Below, piece after piece: positions 23,201 through 33,385 of a DNA stretch of 64,000 nt. The translations under genes and the position numbers were made by a program. The notes under the pieces are model-generated. The model was not told where the DNA came from, did not search any database, and saw only the letters and a list, made by a program, of their open reading frames with translations. Numbering within the stretch: the stretch's first letter is position 1; each line of letters starts with the position of its first letter. The stretch is from the NCBI GenBank assembly GCA_039602395.1, contig JBCNJP010000006.1, positions 44,479,279 to 44,543,278 on the forward strand, given 5' to 3'. Source of the DNA: Deinandra increscens subsp. villosa (Eukaryota > Streptophyta > Magnoliopsida > Asterales > Asteraceae).

Positions 23201-24204
23201 CTAGCCTCACAGCAACCCGGAAGAAACCCTCCTAGAACTAGTAGACCAACAAAAAAGCCTATACCTATAAAGCCTCCTAAATTCGTAAAATTAAAGCCTC
23301 TTCCACCAAAGTTTAGAACAGACAACTTCACACCCATTGTACCATAACCTATAATTGATCATACCATTCCATCTCCATATTTTCACCTAAACAAACCACG
23401 AAAACCCTTATCTCCACCCAAATCACCAGAAAAACCACCCAGCAAGAGAATGATGTCAGTGGCTAAGAATGGAAAAGGAAAGTGATCAATGAGGAGGATG
23501 AATACAGAGATGTCCATGTTGAAAGGAGAAGAATCATCTCCTGGAGGTATGATGATCAAGCTAACGTATACATGTTCATAACCAGTTCAGATGAGGTACT
23601 AAAGTTTACAGCTGAAGAAGCTATGTACAACCTCACTTACCATGAGTTGGGTGATGTTAGACAGTTACGTGGTGATATGAATGGTACGTGTTCACAAGAG
23701 GAGTCCTTAATGCTAAGGATAAAGATATATTTGGATGAATTATATGGAGAAGTAGATGAAGCCATACAACGTAACATTGACAATCCTGTTTTGACGCTTG
23801 AAGTTGATAAGGATGGAATGTTGGTAGTCTATAGAGTTGATGTGTCATTCACAAGGCATAGTACAGTTCCAGATCCAGAATGGGGCCAGGCTGACAAAGA
23901 CCGAATCTATTTAATAATGACAATTAATAGGCTTCATGTGGTTAAGAGAAAAGAGGTGATCAACTGGGAGTATAAGAAAGAAACATACATGTATCACATT
24001 TTCCTCAATGAACATGGCGAGACAATTATAAGCTTAAAAGATGTTCTAGATGGGCTTTCTGAAGATGAGATACGAGATATTCTTAGGATTGGTGATAGTG
24101 AGAGCATAATAGTGACACGGACCTATCATGAAAGTCTCCTATGTCACAAGGCCAAATTTCGGTTACAAGTTATTGAAGAGGAGAACAAGATGGGAACCGG
24201 ATGA
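20293..24204 (+). pseudogene. Decayed gag-like ORF, plus-strand copy
   Basis: The ATG at 20293 is followed by a nonsense TAG at 20314, then FAKHKVVAYFKKSDRSKLFD, NTQFALTVNPVICKQRIDEFW (open to 20610), a frameshift, AHTILHCLSHKKIVWNELA, LNFNF and MYPRFIQHILNCEFPNLQI (20899-21198). Further breaks lead to an acidic VEQVDPVEQ/HPEEE repeat (about 21870-21960), a charged helical part (22715-23347 open) and a long intact C-terminal part (23482-24204, 240 aa) with ISWRYDDQANVYMF, INWEYKKETYMYHIFLNEHG and LSEDEIRDILRIGDSE. The domain order matches the minus-strand relic at 12607-19156. LTRs of this copy were not found. At least four frame breaks make it a pseudogene. Confidence 0.7.
21871..21962 (+). 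repeat. Coding minirepeat (VEQVxPEE-type)
   Basis: GATCCGGTTGAACAAGTTCA-type units repeat and encode VEQV/VHPEE-like acidic repeats. The minus relic has the counterpart PEVQ repeats at about 17250-17310. Confidence 0.5.
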
Positions 24205-24230
24205 ACATGGGTGGAAGAAGAGTTCATCCC

Positions 24231-25006
24231 TGTATTTGTGTACAATTGCATAAGTTGTTCCAGTTTGTATGTTAACATAAGTAGTTACAGTTTTATTCAT
24301 ACATTTTACATATATAATAACATACACATTTTCAATGAATCATAGCAGACCTCCATTTTACTCATAATTGTGATGTTACATGAAGTATATATTCATATGT
24401 TATGTTGAGATGATTTAAAAACAGGATAAATTTTACTTCTTCAGTAAATTGGAAGAAGAACAAAACTTGATGAACTACAATTCCTCAGGAAGAAGAGTTC
24501 ATGAGGATTGAGAGAAGATGAACTATAGTTCTTCAAGATGAACCGGATAAACTAGAGTTCTAAAGTTCTTTAGAATGGTTAATCAGTTCACAATAAAATA
24601 AAAATCACATCAGTTCACAATAAAATCTATTTGTAACCATCATATTTAGAATAAAATCAACTTTAGTGATTGAGATAAAATCTATCTACATTAATGGTTA
24701 ACCAAAACAAAACAGGAGGAAAAGTTAACAAAAACTTTAATACACATATATATATATATATATATTGATCTATATACAAAGATTTTCATCAGGATCTTAT
24801 ACAAAGATCTATTTAACTAGCTAAGACCTAGCATCAGACATATAGTCTTCATCATCAAAAAACCTGTTGCTGCTACTGCTGCCATCATGAAACATCTTTT
24901 GACCAGGCGGAACTCTCAGCCAAACCCGGAGGTGTAGGTGGAATCCCTATTCCGGCTTAAATACACATCCAGCTCTCTCTCTCCCCTCTGGTCCTTGGAG
25001 ATGAAG
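24231..25006. other. Unassigned 3' flank with CCGGATGAAC words and (TA)n
   Basis: Contains CCGGAT(G/A)AAC words, an (AT)n run at about 24746-24767, and a minus-strand open piece at 24821-24900 ending MSDARS with a stop, preceded by Ser/Asp/Glu-rich residues. That piece may be a last exon of the ORF at 25007-25297. No other gene is seen. Confidence 0.3.
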
Positions 25007-25297
25007 TTACATATCCGCTACAACTTCGTCAGTCAAGAAATCAGCGTACTCAAGCCCATTTGTGATGGACAGAGGTGGGATCCTCCTGTAAATGAGGAAA
25101 TAGCCAATCAACTTGTGGTTTAGGTATTGCACCATTTGATTTAGATCACGACAATCAAATGTGTGAATGTCGACATAATCCACCTTTCCCTTCCACACAT
25201 CCTGGCCGGTGGCATTCCGGTGGAGATCGCTGCAGTGATGGATCTTGAGTGTGAATCTCTGACCACCTGTAAAAAACCTAAAAATAAAAACATGCAC
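25007..25297 (-). pseudogene. PB1-like domain ORF, MULE/CACTA-associated type
   Basis: 96 aa. GGQRFTLKIHHCSDL is followed by GKVDYVDIHTFDCRDLNQMV, YRRIPPLSITNGLEYADF and LTDEVVADM. The order FTLKIHH…, VDYVDI…, a Leu-rich linker, and a final …L.DEVV.DM matches the PB1-like domain found at the N-terminus of plant MuDR-type transposases. The usual glycines after IHH are replaced by CSD. An upstream open piece (about 25324-25473, MPPKSSVGMYFLI…) ends at a good GTAAGT donor. Joining it over the 57-nt interval puts the second part out of frame, so the two do not form a simple gene. It is transposon-derived and possibly inactive. It lies beside the CACTA-type terminus. Confidence 0.45.
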
Positions 25298-25539
25298 CCA
25301 TTGTTGAGTGAAAATACACTTACGTGGAATCTTGCCGTAGTAGGGTGCTGGTTCATTAACACCCCTAATCCACCATTATTTACCAAAGGCAACCATTGAT
25401 CGAATTTTTTTAGGAGAAGACGAGGATTCTTGACGATTAGGAAATACATTCCTACAGAAGATTTTGGTGGCAAGAAAGTGGAAATTTAAAGGCGGTCAGG
25501 CCACACTACCAGCTGTGGTGGCAAGAAGTGGAAAGGTCA

Positions 25540-26678
25540 GGTCACGATAACCGTGTATATTAACTACCTTTAGCCACGCAAATCATGTTTTTACCGTGTC
25601 TATTTATTACCTTTAGCCACGCAAATTTTGTTTATCAATTATTTTTTATGTGATGGGAGTAGTTACATAAGTTCTGGTTAAAATATAACCAATTAATACT
25701 TCTGTAGTAATGGTTCTTCTAAATCTTGTAGTGTGTTCCTTTCTTTTTGATTGACCCAAGTTCAAGACTTGTTTGCTACATTTTATAAATTTTTGATTGA
25801 CTAATAGTGCGATGACATGAACAAAATCGGATGAACTAGAATTCCTCAGGAAGAAGAGTTCATCTGGATTGAGAGCAAATGAACAGAACCGGATGACATT
25901 TTTAGACAACTGTTTGACTGCCTTGGCGGACTGATATGATTTATGATTAAACAGGATCATTTTAGTTATTCATTAGAGAAGAAAAAGAATAGAACCAGAT
26001 GAACAAGATTTCTTCAGGATGATTTATAATTAAAAAAATTTATTTGAAATGGAAAAATTAAGATTCATGTATTTTTCCGGAAGAACATTCATACGGATGA
26101 ATGTTTATAACCTTCCGGAACATTACCTATCGCCACAGATATAATTTTATACCATGACCATTAGTCATCTACTATTTAGTCACACAACCTAGTATAAGTG
26201 GCCATATGTACTAGCTTTTAGCCACATAAATAAGTAAAAACAGAGGTCGTTGCTCACATTTAGCCACGCATAATATATACTTAATAGTTTTGTTTTTATT
26301 TATTTACTAAGTAATAAAATCTACTCTTCCGTCACACAACATTATTTAAGTGTGGCCATACATTCCTTTTTGGTCACATGAATAAAAGATCATAAAAATT
26401 ATGTGGCCGTTTGGTGCATTTTGCCACTCTTTTTTAAATGTGACAAATAAGTGCCACATGCTTTTGTAAAATAATGGCTAAAGCAACTGCACCTGATTCT
26501 TGTTGTCACATAAACAAAAAAATATGTGGTTAAAAGGGTCCAAATGCTATATATTCGGCCACGGGTACAAAATTTGTGTGGCTAAAACTGGTGTTTCTTA
26601 CCTTTGGCCATGTTTTTTCCAAAACAGTGGCTATGCGTTCAAAAAAACCGTGGCCAAAGCTACATTTTGACGTAGTGT
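25540..26678. mobile_element. CACTA-type transposon end with subterminal repeats
   Basis: The right boundary reads …GCTACATTTTGACGTAGTG. On the minus strand this is CACTACGTCAAAATGTAGC, a CACTA-type terminus. Inward of it are many GTGGCCAAAG, TTTAGCCACA and GGCCACG words in both orientations, as expected for CACTA subterminal regions. TTA follows the terminus, a possible 3-bp duplication. The opposite terminus was not found; the similar word array at 6289-7095 is a candidate for the other subterminal region. Confidence 0.6.
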
Positions 26679-28489
26679 TATGTAAAAAATTTATTCATAG
26701 AAAAGAGAAGCTGAAAACTTATAGAACCAAGACAGGTAAGGACTGCATATTATCTCATCCAAAGAGGAGCTGCTGCCACATTTCATAATCAACACAGTTT
26801 GCTTTTTTTCCTTTTTCACCATCCTACTTTGATTTATTTTTTTGTAAGAGAGATTGAAAGGTCACCATCCTATTTTGACTTTACTTTACACTTTATGTTT
26901 AGGTGTGTATGGTATACCTATGCACATATCAGTTTGCTTTTTTCTTTTCACGTATTTGTCATGTGGGTTAGTTAAAGAGCCTTTTGGAATTAAATTTAGA
27001 GTTTTCTTGAGATAATAAGTAGGATGGTGTAGAAACAAATATAAACTAAAGAACCTTTCGGAATTAAATTTAGAGTGTATCCAAATTTATATTTATGATA
27101 GATTTAATTATAAAATTCCATTTGTTATCAAGTTATATTTTTTAGTCATGAATTAATAGTTAATATTATTTTGACAGATTAATTTAGTCTATATAAGCAT
27201 TTGAGAAGTTAATTACTTTTTATAGTTTTTCATAAATAATTACTTCTTATAGCTTTAGGATGATATTCTCATGAAGTTGATGACATCCACAGGTTCATAC
27301 GACGATCTTTTCAGAAAAGAGAGCAACATATAATCATATATGTGAAGAAATATCTCCAAACTTTCAAGCTTAGGAGCAGATATTGTTACAGATTCAGGTA
27401 TTTTTTATACATCTTTCTATGGCTCAAACCAATTTTCTACTATATTAAGTTGTAGGGGGTTAATCTTGATGGGTGTAAGTCGGGTTAAGAAAACGAGTCA
27501 GAGCAATGGGTCGTGTGAATGGAGTGTGGTTTTCATACTTATGCCCTTCACCTGCTTGACCCAGCATCAAATTTTTTAGCTTTGACCCTTCTCTTGACCG
27601 AACTTGCTGTTTTGCAACATGTTCTCATTTGACCTATGAAAGTCAACTTTTTTAATTAACACAACATTCAGGGTCTTTAACGTTTGAATTAGAAGTCTTC
27701 ATAGTACAAAGTTATATTAAAAAAGTTTCAAAACTTTAGGTAGCATTTGGTTTGTAGTCATCACTCATCAATTACGATTTTTATGGTTTTGATAATACGG
27801 CTATCTGGTTGAGTGGGGACAAGAAATTTTAGGTGAGTATAGAGGATTCCCAATTTTATAGTTGTCAACTCCATTCCATTAAACAAAACACCCGCTTAAA
27901 GAATCATTTATTTTGGAGTTGGGTCTCATCTTAATCATGGATTCCATTAGGATACTGTTCTACTTATGTTTCATTATATTTTAAATCCAAAATAGATTCT
28001 TGCAACTTTAACTCATGCTATTTGTCACCTATGGTTGTTTCTGTTCATTTTGTTGTTATGGTTATCACTTATCAGTGGACTTTGTTATTAAAGCAAATAC
28101 AAACAAAAAGTAGAAGAACAACCATAATTCACATATGATGTCTTACTGTTTGTTTCTTAATTATGCAAATGTATCCCTTTAACTTATAAAAGTAGGTTTA
28201 AGTACTTATTTGTATGTTAATGTTTATAGATTTCCTTTATTACAGTTTATGTTGTTAGCATGTTACAGAAGTTCTTATATCTATCTGAATATATGATGTA
28301 AAATTAGTTTCTTATACTTATCTGTAGGTCTTCTTATGTTTCTTTCAGATGTCTTTTCTCTTCTGTTGGAAGCTTGGGAGGTTTGTTTCTTAAGTATTTC
28401 GTTGTTTATTTTTGTTATAGTATTTTTTTTCTCTACTGAAAGTTATATTAGTAGTCTTTTTGTAATCTGGTAACAAGATCTTTGGCCTT
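26679..28489. other. Unassigned AT-rich sequence
   Basis: There is one exon-like open stretch at about 27271-27400 (HEVDDIHRFIRRSFQKREQ… to a GTATTT donor-like site) and one at 28349-28380 (AG|ATGTCTTTTC…GGGAG|GTTTG). No family is recognised. No repeats or element ends are seen. Confidence 0.25.
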
Positions 28490-28741
28490 CAACTTAGAGA
28501 AAACGACTCTGTAGTAGTTTAGGGGGTCATAGACTGTCCAGTTGAAGAGCCAAATCTCTTTCCATAAATATCGGCTTCAAACATCCATTCACCCATAGTG
28601 CAGTGAAACAATCAAAGAAACATGGTCATGACTCCCAAGGTACTCAGATTTATGTTTCCATCTCATATTAAACATGTTGTTGTGGACAATACTGAAGACC
28701 TTGCTTATCATGCTCTATCTCATCTACTTACAGATTTCGAG
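28484..28741 (+). pseudogene. Broken conserved-looking exon, unidentified
   Basis: One frame reads LQLRENDSVVV, stop, GVIDCPVEEPNLFP, stop, ISASNIHSPIVQ, stop, NNQRNMVMTPKVLRFMFPSH, then IKHVVVDNTEDLAYHALSHL, ending DFE followed by a GTAGGT donor. Three stops interrupt an otherwise protein-like frame with hydrophobic and helical spacing, and two of them fall where single-base substitutions would explain them. I do not recognise the family. It is probably a pseudogene exon captured or left by a mobile element. Confidence 0.4.
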
Positions 28742-29246
28742 GTAGGTTTAATGTATATTTAGGTATAATGATACGGGTCAGTTTCTTTAAGCTTATCGAA
28801 TACACATGATACATTGGTTTCTGGAAATATCATACTTCCAATCCATATGCATATGAACTTAACCACATATTTTGTGAACCTATATCAATATGTATTTGAA
28901 GTTGATAGAGAGAAGTGAAAGATTTATAACTTTTACCCTTTGTGAGTGGTCACGTGTTTGGATCACAATAGAAACAATGTTGTGTTGTTTATAAATTATA
29001 GTTAAAAGATGTATTTTTTCTTGAGGAAAATTATCTTCCTCTTATAATTAGGAAAAACAACAAGTAGTATATGACACCTAATTAAAGGGTGCCTATGATT
29101 TTGATCATTTATAACTCCACATATTCCTTGAGTTTCATCATTTATAACTCTATATTCTCCTCCTTACTTCTTTAAACCTCTACAGGAAAAGGTTGATGCA
29201 AGGATAAATGTAGCGGCCCCATCTAAAATGTGTAGCCAGAAAATTC
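28742..29246. other. Unassigned sequence
   Basis: No gene is seen. It contains two echoes of ATTTATAACTC near 29106 and 29145. The last bases, AATTC (29242-29246), are the left target duplication of the next element. Confidence 0.4.
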
Positions 29247-29878
29247 TGTTGGAACAAAAATCTTGGTGACTGACGCCATCAAATCTGTTTACCGAAGCAT
29301 TTGACTGAAGAATCCATGTGAATCGATTTAGAGACTGAGTTGTGATGCTCGAGGCTTGCGAGATTGGACCGAAGACCGTTTTCCGGAAAAGTCAACCGTT
29401 CGGGTCAACGGTCAACGTAAAAGTCAACGGAAGATCGGTTCGAGCGAGTCAAGCTTCGGATTAATTAAATCAGCTTTGATTTAATTAACAGTTTATGTTA
29501 TTTACTTTACTTGTAATTTCGTTTATTCAGTTATGTTTTTCTGTTGTCAGTCACCCTCACTATATATAGTGAGGGTGCCCATTACAAGTAAAGGAGTCTC
29601 CGAATGTGGAGATGATGATTTTTCTTGTAGAGTGTGAGATTTCCATTCTAGAGAGAGAGTGAGTCATGGATTCTAGAGAGAGATTGTGTGTTCTTCATGA
29701 TTTCATTGATTGTAATGCATTCGATTAATGAAATCATTCGACTTGTTCATCATCTTTCTTCTTATGTTGATTATCTATGATTCATCATCATCATCTTCTT
29801 CATTTGTTTTGAGTTTTCTCATCCGAACCATGTTCTTGCTCAAGATCGAGATTCTTGTAGTGAAAATCGGTCCTAACA
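29247..29878 (+). repeat. 5' LTR of non-autonomous element
   Basis: TGTTGGAACAAAAATC…GGTCCTAACA. Contains the palindromic TATA element at 29562-29587 and a long run of TCATCATCATC/TTCTT in the 3' part. Confidence 0.93.
29562..29587. promoter_or_regulatory. TATA box inside a perfect 26-bp palindrome
   Basis: Arms CACCCTCAC and GTGAGGGTG surround TATATATA, a perfect inverted repeat. It is conserved without change in the 3' LTR (32687-32712). It is probably the LTR core promoter, and the symmetry could allow bidirectional initiation or an RNA hairpin. Confidence 0.7.
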
Positions 29879-29880
29879 AA

Positions 29881-29892
29881 TGGTATCAGAGC
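29881..29892 (+). other. Primer-binding site, tRNA-iMet
   Basis: TGGTATCAGAGC two bases after the LTR end, complementary to the initiator tRNA-Met 3' end as in most plant copia elements. Confidence 0.93.
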
Positions 29893-30567
29893 GGGTACCG
29901 ATCAGATTCATCTCACCGTGAATCTGGTCACTCGAATCTGAGATTTTGAGCTTGAATAGTGAAGATGAGAAAACTTATATTTAGAGACTTTTTTCTATTT
30001 TTTCTTCGATTCTGGATGGATTCTGATGATATGGATGATGGATTCGTGTTCTGGAGTTCATTTAGATGTGATTCTATCTTCTACTTGTTCAAATCTGTTG
30101 GAAAATTGAAGATCCGAGCTCATTTTTTCGGAACTTTTGGGTTTTTCCCGTATTTGGGGTTTTTGAAGATTTTGGAGCTTGATTCTTCATTTTCTGGGCT
30201 ATTCTTCATGTTTTCGGATGAAGTGAGGTATGATTCTCAGTGGAAAACGCATTCCGGATCCATTGGAAGCATCCGTTTCGTCTGATTCTCAACGGTTTGA
30301 GCGGATCTGGAAAAACACACACTGACGGTGTAAGTGTGTGTTCTTCGTGTTCTTGAAGATTTGCAGATTTTGAAGGTTGAATCGATTGGTTTTTGCTGCT
30401 GTTTTGGATGTGTGAGTGGCCATAACACGTTCTACAACAGATTTGTGACAAGAATCGTTCGTTTCCATTCATTCTCGAGACTGATTCAAGGATCGAAGAG
30501 GTATGTTCATCACGGTGTTCATCATTTTTTTCCAGAAAGTTCATCAGATCTTGAAGATTTGCAGATG

Positions 30568-30785
30568 CTCTTAGCGAACTTCCTCAGTTCTTAGCGAACT
30601 TGACGTCGTTAGCGGACTTCTTCATGCTTTAGCGAACTTCTCAGTTTGTTAGCGAACTTAAAGCTCGTTTTAGCGGACTTCAGTCCCTAGCGGACTTGAG
30701 GAGTGTCCTTAGCGAACTTCTCAGTACTCTTAGCGGACTTCTGGTAAGCTTTAGCGTACTTGTTTGCTTAGCGAACTTGTTTACT
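30568..30785 (+). repeat. Leader array of 11 TTAGCG(A/G)ACTT words
   Basis: Eleven copies of TTAGCGAACTT or TTAGCGGACTT (one CTAGCGGACTT, one TTAGCGTACTT) are spaced about 15-25 bp apart with unrelated spacers. The intervals are not constant, so it is not a tandem repeat. It lies between the primer site and where gag would be. Confidence 0.85.
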
Positions 30786-32370
30786 GGGTTTTCGTTCGAG
30801 TTTGTTTCAGAAGTTTTTGAACGTCCAGGGTTGGTAGAGGATGATCATACGAGTTCATGCGGTATAAAATTCGATTGATTTTGGTTGAGAATTGACCGAG
30901 ATATGAAGAAAATACGGTTTTCCGGCGAGCTAGCAATTTTCCGGCAAGGTCACGATTTTTTTTCCGGTCGTGTTTAGGGTCTCGCAGGTTTTTGGAGGTG
31001 ACGATGACGTGGCGTCTCCTGATAGGCTGCATGAGAATTGTCTCTCTCCTACCTTTGTCGGTTTCTCAAGTCAACACAAAATTCCTTTTGTGTTGTTGAT
31101 GTCTGATTGGATGAAACCAGCGCGTGGACCCCACTGCAAAAGGGAGCCCGTTTTTTTTTCTTTTCTGCTGTCTCCTGCTGACTGGTGGAAAGGAATGCAC
31201 TGGTCCCACTCTTCTAAGAGAGCCGTTGAAATGGCCTAGGCGCTGTTGGCTTTTCATTGGCAGAGAATTCTTCGTGGGCCGCCAGTTACACAAAAGTTAG
31301 ACGTTAATTGTCTTTTATCAGCCATGATCATTTTCTCATTGGATCTGATTGGTCGTCATCTTCTCACGGATCATGCATCCTACAAGCCCTCGGATTACCT
31401 AATTCCAGCCGTAGGATGAGTATATTTACGTGCTAATCTGATTGGTTCGTGAGTATTTTGTTCAAGGATTATGGATTTATTCTTGAGAGATTTATTGCCA
31501 ACTAATTAATTATTTCAGCATTATTTCGTTAAATGCGGGCGTATTTTCTTATCAGTTTTTAGAGACGACTTACGAGATAACGCCGCGAACGGAATTGCAG
31601 AAAAATTTTATTAGTCGCGGATTTATTCTAATTTTATTGGGGTTCTCGTTTATTGACGTCGCGCGCAACGTTTGCTATCGATCACTGACGGGTTAGCTTT
31701 ATTATCCGGTTAATTACTCGGCTTTCTCGTTATATCTCACGGTTTATTTTTAGTGGATGCAGCGCTGTCGTCAACTAACCGGATTAACTGGAATCTCAGT
31801 TAAATATTGGAATTTATCCGATTAAATCTCTCGGATGACCGTTTCTTGAAGAAATTTAACAGTTTATTTTATTTTCGCATCCAACCTCAGTCAGGCAGAT
31901 TATTCACAACTGTCAGCATCCGGCTTCCGGTTTTTCGCGAGATTGTCCGATTTCAAGATTGTTTATCCGGTTTCTCTAGGCAACCGATCGCGACGGTTCG
32001 ACTCTCCGCATCTGATTTTTACGCTTCCGACTTGATGTTTTTGGAGAGATTTAGAGAAATAAGAGGAATTATTATGGATTTGGATATCGGGTCGATTATT
32101 CGGAGTTAGAGCATGTTCAGTGTCAAACTGGTTTATCTGATTCAGTTTGTTGCGGTTTGGACTCCGAGATGTAGCATTTTCTCAGTATTGTACCCGACCG
32201 TGTGAACCGAGTGAGCGGAACACTTGGATCTCGAACTGGAGCAACAAGAACAGAAGAAGCTTATTCAGAGGGGGAATCTCTACGACAGATTGTCTCCGGT
32301 TTATCAGTTTCTCATTGAAGATGTACGACAGAGCGATTCTTCAGCAGTTGAACAGATTTGAAAGCATCAG

Positions 32371-32383
32371 TCAAGGGGGAAAT
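32371..32383 (+). other. Polypurine tract
   Basis: CAAGGGGGAAAT abuts the 3' LTR. A second similar tract (CAGAGGGGGAATC) lies about 110 bp upstream near 32265. Confidence 0.8.
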
Positions 32384-33010
32384 TGTTGGAACAAAAATCT
32401 TGGTGACTGACGCCATCAAATCTGTTTACCGAAGCATTTGACTGAAGAATCCATGTGAATCGATTTAGAGACTGAGTTGTGATGCTCGAGGCTTGCGAGA
32501 TTGGACCGAAGACCGTTTTCTGGAAAAGTCAACCGTTCGGGTCAACGGTCAACGTAAAAGTCAACGGAAGATCGGTTCGAGCGAGTCAAGCTTCGGATTA
32601 ATTTAATCAGCTTTGATTTAATTTATATTTATGTTATTTACTTTACTTGTAATTTCGTTCATTCGTCATGTTTTTCTGTTGTCAGTCACCCTCACTATAT
32701 ATAGTGAGGGTGCCCATTACAAGTAAAGGAGTCTCCGAATGGGGAGATGATGATTTTTCTTGTAGAGTGTGAGATTTCCATTCTAGAGAGAGAGTGAGTC
32801 ATGGATTCTAGAGAGAGAGAGTGTTCTTCATGATTCATTGATTGTAATCTTTCGATTAAATGAATTCATTCGATTTGTTCATCATTTCTTCTTATGTATG
32901 ATTATCTATGATTCATCATCATCATCTTCTTCATTTGTTTTGAGTTTTTCTCATTCGAACCATGTTCTTGCTCAAGATCGAGATTCTCGTAGTGAAAATC
33001 GGTCCTAACA
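32384..33010 (+). repeat. 3' LTR of non-autonomous element
   Basis: Direct copy of 29247-29878, differing by scattered substitutions and a few short indels. The TATA palindrome is preserved at 32687-32712. Confidence 0.93.
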
Positions 33011-33015
33011 AATTC

Positions 33016-33305
33016 ATTATCAGTTGCTCTCGAAACCCTCTGTAACACTTAGAACTCGAGCTCATTTCATTTGTACTTGAACAATTTCTGATTATATAAA
33101 AGTTTCAGGCAACAGGCACTTTAAGCCAGCTCCTGAGGTTTTTTGCTAGGATCCTTGAGGATACTCAGGGATTCCTGGATTTTTCCCTCGTTACATCATC
33201 GTGTCAACATCTAAACTTACATTTTCATTTCCAATTTCATCAAACACACTACCTCACTTTCGAAGTTTGATCAACTGATTGCTTAGGCAGTTTTTGACCA
33301 AAACA
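33016..33305 (+). repeat. 5' LTR remnant (R/U5 side) of Tat element
   Basis: Ends …GACCAAAACA just before the primer site. The upstream part was separated by the LARD insertion and I could not identify it with confidence left of 29242. TATATAAAAG at about 33094 may be promoter-associated. Confidence 0.6.
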
Positions 33306-33308
33306 ATT

Positions 33309-33326
33309 TGGCGCCCACCGTGGGGC
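33309..33326 (+). other. Primer-binding site of Tat element
   Basis: TGGCGCCCACCGTGGGGC, the highly conserved post-LTR motif of many plant Tat-type elements. The exact tRNA is not established here. Confidence 0.7.
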
Positions 33327-33385
33327 AAGTGGTGTTTGAATTCAGACAAGAGCCTTGATCCCCTTCCCGCTACCAATTTTTGGAA

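Larger units (their letters stand above)
29247..33010 (+). mobile_element. Complete non-autonomous LTR retroelement (LARD-like)
   Basis: The element is flanked by the perfect duplication AATTC (29242-29246 and 33011-33015). It has 632- and 627-bp LTRs (about 95% identical), a tRNA-iMet primer site directly after the 5' LTR and a polypurine tract directly before the 3' LTR. The 2.5-kb interior has no gag or pol; the largest frame (108 aa, 29959-30285) has no domain. It must rely on proteins of an autonomous copia-type relative. It is inserted in the 5' LTR of the Tat-type element that continues at 33016. Confidence 0.93.

Noticed and set aside
23657..23848. 63-aa minus ORF
   Set aside because: Shadow of the 240-codon plus frame at 23482-24204.
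25007..25473. Two-exon gene joining 25324-25473 to the PB1-like ORF
   Set aside because: Splice signals exist but the join is out of frame and the intron would be only 57 nt.
30568..30785. CRISPR-like look of regularly repeated short words
   Set aside because: Words are 11 bp with irregular spacers, in a plant LTR element leader. Not a CRISPR array.
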